Shown: one piece after another, positions 5,827 to 6,528 of the stretch
How the letters are laid out: every line of letters begins with the position of its first letter
Position numbering within the stretch: the first letter of the stretch is position 1
Origin: Halobacteriales archaeon QH_8_67_36
GTDB taxonomy: Archaea > Halobacteriota > Halobacteria > Halobacteriales > Haloarculaceae
Length of the DNA stretch: 6,528 bases
Assembly (NCBI GenBank): GCA_003021755.1
Contig: PXQZ01000050.1
Coordinates: 6,266-12,793 of the forward strand
Reading direction: 5' to 3'
Translations under genes and position numbers: made by a program
The notes under the pieces: model-generated
Seen by the model: only the letters and a program-made list of their open reading frames with translations
The model's database searches: none
What the model was told of the DNA's origin: nothing

Positions 5827-6399
5827 TTACGATCCCCGTCGCTGTTTCTCGGTGTCCGGTCGGGTGCGTTCGCTCTCGCGGTAGACCTCGCCGGCGGCTT
5901 CGCTGGTGGCGACGAACGTTCCCAGCGTCACCCCGTAGACGGCGTGGCCGACGTGGAAGACGAGCGCATCCTCCGACTGGAGTTCGCGTCCGAGGACGCG
6001 GACGAAGACGATCCGGGAACCGAACACGGAGAGGGCGAGCCCGTAGCCGAGCCCGCCGAGGATGCTCAGCCGTTCCCGCGCGTCGGGGTCGGGAACGTCG
6101 AGGAAGCTCGCCAGCAGCCCGTAGGCAAAGCCGCCCACGACCCCGTAGAGGACGTGTAGCAGTAGCCCGGGACCGAAGTGTTGCTCGACGTCGCCGCCGC
6201 TGACGTATCGCGCCCAGAACTCGGCCGTCGGTGGGAGCGCCCTGAACACGGGGATTCGGTAGACGGTCATGCCGATCGTCGCGGCGAGCCCCCCGACACA
6301 GCCCCGCGCAGTGGACCGGAGCAGCCGTGCCCGCGACGGGACGCGGAGTGTCGCTGCCTCGTCCGCTCGATCGGGCGCCGGCCGGTGAGGTGCAGACAT
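5827..6399 (-). CDS. Four-helix membrane protein of unknown function
   Basis: The 190-residue protein has an Arg-rich cytoplasmic N-terminus (1-32) and about four membrane segments at 33-54, 77-100, 112-136 and 145-166, then a charged tail. Notable patterns are PPTAEFWARYVSGGD at 57-70, GLLLHVLYGVVGG at 78-90 and ALVFHVGHAVYGVTLGT at 145-161, with histidines His82, His149 and His152 inside or near helices; FGSR at 126-129 is another likely conserved patch. I recognise the pattern as that of an uncharacterised haloarchaeal membrane protein and know of no assigned role. The ATG at 6399 has a TATA-like ATAGAAAT (6429-6436) about 30 bases upstream, suggesting a leader of under ten bases. It is transcribed toward the norB relic and away from the gene starting at 6508. 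No link to carotenoid synthesis is evident. Confidence 0.82.
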   Translation of the reverse strand: MSAPHRPAPDRADEAATLRVPSRARLLRSTARGCVGGLAATIGMTVYRIPVFRALPPTAEFWARYVSGGDVEQHFGPGLLLHVLYGVVGGFAYGLLASFLDVPDPDARERLSILGGLGYGLALSVFGSRIVFVRVLGRELQSEDALVFHVGHAVYGVTLGTFVATSEAAGEVYRESERTRPDTEKQRRGS

Positions 6400-6428
6400 T
6401 GTTCCGTTCTGACAGATGTGCCGCGACC

Positions 6429-6436
6429 ATTTCTAT
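6429..6436 (-). promoter_or_regulatory. TATA-like element of the four-helix membrane protein gene
   Basis: ATAGAAAT on the minus strand lies 30-37 bases upstream of the ATG at 6399, predicting a near-leaderless transcript. No Shine-Dalgarno sequence precedes the ATG, in keeping with this. Confidence 0.35.
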
Positions 6437-6459
6437 CTGGGGGTCGTTACCGAGGGGCC

Positions 6460-6474
6460 GTCGGGCGCCCCGAC
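6460..6474. promoter_or_regulatory. Perfect short hairpin in the divergent intergenic region
   Basis: GTCGGG and CCCGAC flank a CGC centre, giving a perfect six-base inverted repeat between the two divergent starts at 6399 and 6508. It sits just upstream of the weak TATA-like position of the plus-strand gene and could be an operator. In DNA this GC-rich it could also be chance. Confidence 0.2.
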
Positions 6475-6507
6475 AGTCCTAACTACACCGTGGGCGTAGC
6501 CGGGGGC

Positions 6508-6528
6508 ATGACTACCGAAGACGCCCAG
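6508..6528 (+). CDS. Start of a plus-strand gene, cut by the window end
   Basis: An ATG at 6508 opens seven codons, MTTEDAQ, to the window edge. CCTAACTA (6479-6486) lies about 26 bases upstream, a weak TATA-like position fitting a leaderless start, and the acidic N-terminus is typical of haloarchaea. Product unknown; too little is visible to name it. Confidence 0.5.

Noticed and set aside
18..6503. A 13-base match (TGGGCGTAGCCGG) at 6491-6503 in inverse orientation to the repeat at 18-30 and 55-67, seeming to flank the window
   Set aside because: A 13-base match is expected about once by chance in 6.5 kb of this GC content, and nothing else at the two ends suggests a mobile element.

Overview
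The window looks like haloarchaeal (class Halobacteria) chromosome. It has high GC with strong GC bias at third codon positions and acidic soluble proteins. Promoters are TATA-like (TTTAAA, TTTATC) with short or absent leaders, and most starts lack a Shine-Dalgarno sequence. The gene set is a retinal/carotenoid cluster typical of that class. Genus cannot be read from the window.

Positions 1-4660, minus strand, hold four genes transcribed right to left: a Bat-type sensor/regulator (PAS-GAF-HTH_10, 3083-4660), phytoene synthase crtB (1879-2850), lycopene beta-cyclase crtY (1086-1862) and a Brp/Blh-family beta-carotene 15,15'-dioxygenase (59-1081). Together the three enzymes take geranylgeranyl-PP to phytoene, lycopene to beta-carotene, and beta-carotene to retinal. 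Phytoene desaturase and any opsin gene lie outside the window. crtB, crtY and brp/blh are separated by 16 and 4 nt and should form one transcript. That transcript has its own promoter in the bat-crtB gap, where a match to the Bat upstream activating sequence lies next to a TTTAAA box. The probable start of transcription falls just ahead of a 44-codon ORF whose stop overlaps the crtB start (TAATG).

Positions 4661-4885 form a divergent promoter region between bat and a small four-cysteine (CxxC...CxxC) protein gene on the plus strand (4886-5170). Positions 5171-5630 hold no convincing gene and become AT-rich. Positions 5632-5822 carry a decayed piece of a NorB-type nitric oxide reductase with a frameshift and lost catalytic residues. 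A four-helix membrane protein of unknown function (5827-6399, minus) follows, and the first seven codons of another plus-strand gene begin at 6508.

The best leads are the Bat-site/leaderless small ORF arrangement before crtB, the norB relic, and a 37-bp tandem repeat that duplicates the 3' end of the brp/blh gene. I see no CRISPR array, tRNA, rRNA or intact insertion sequence.
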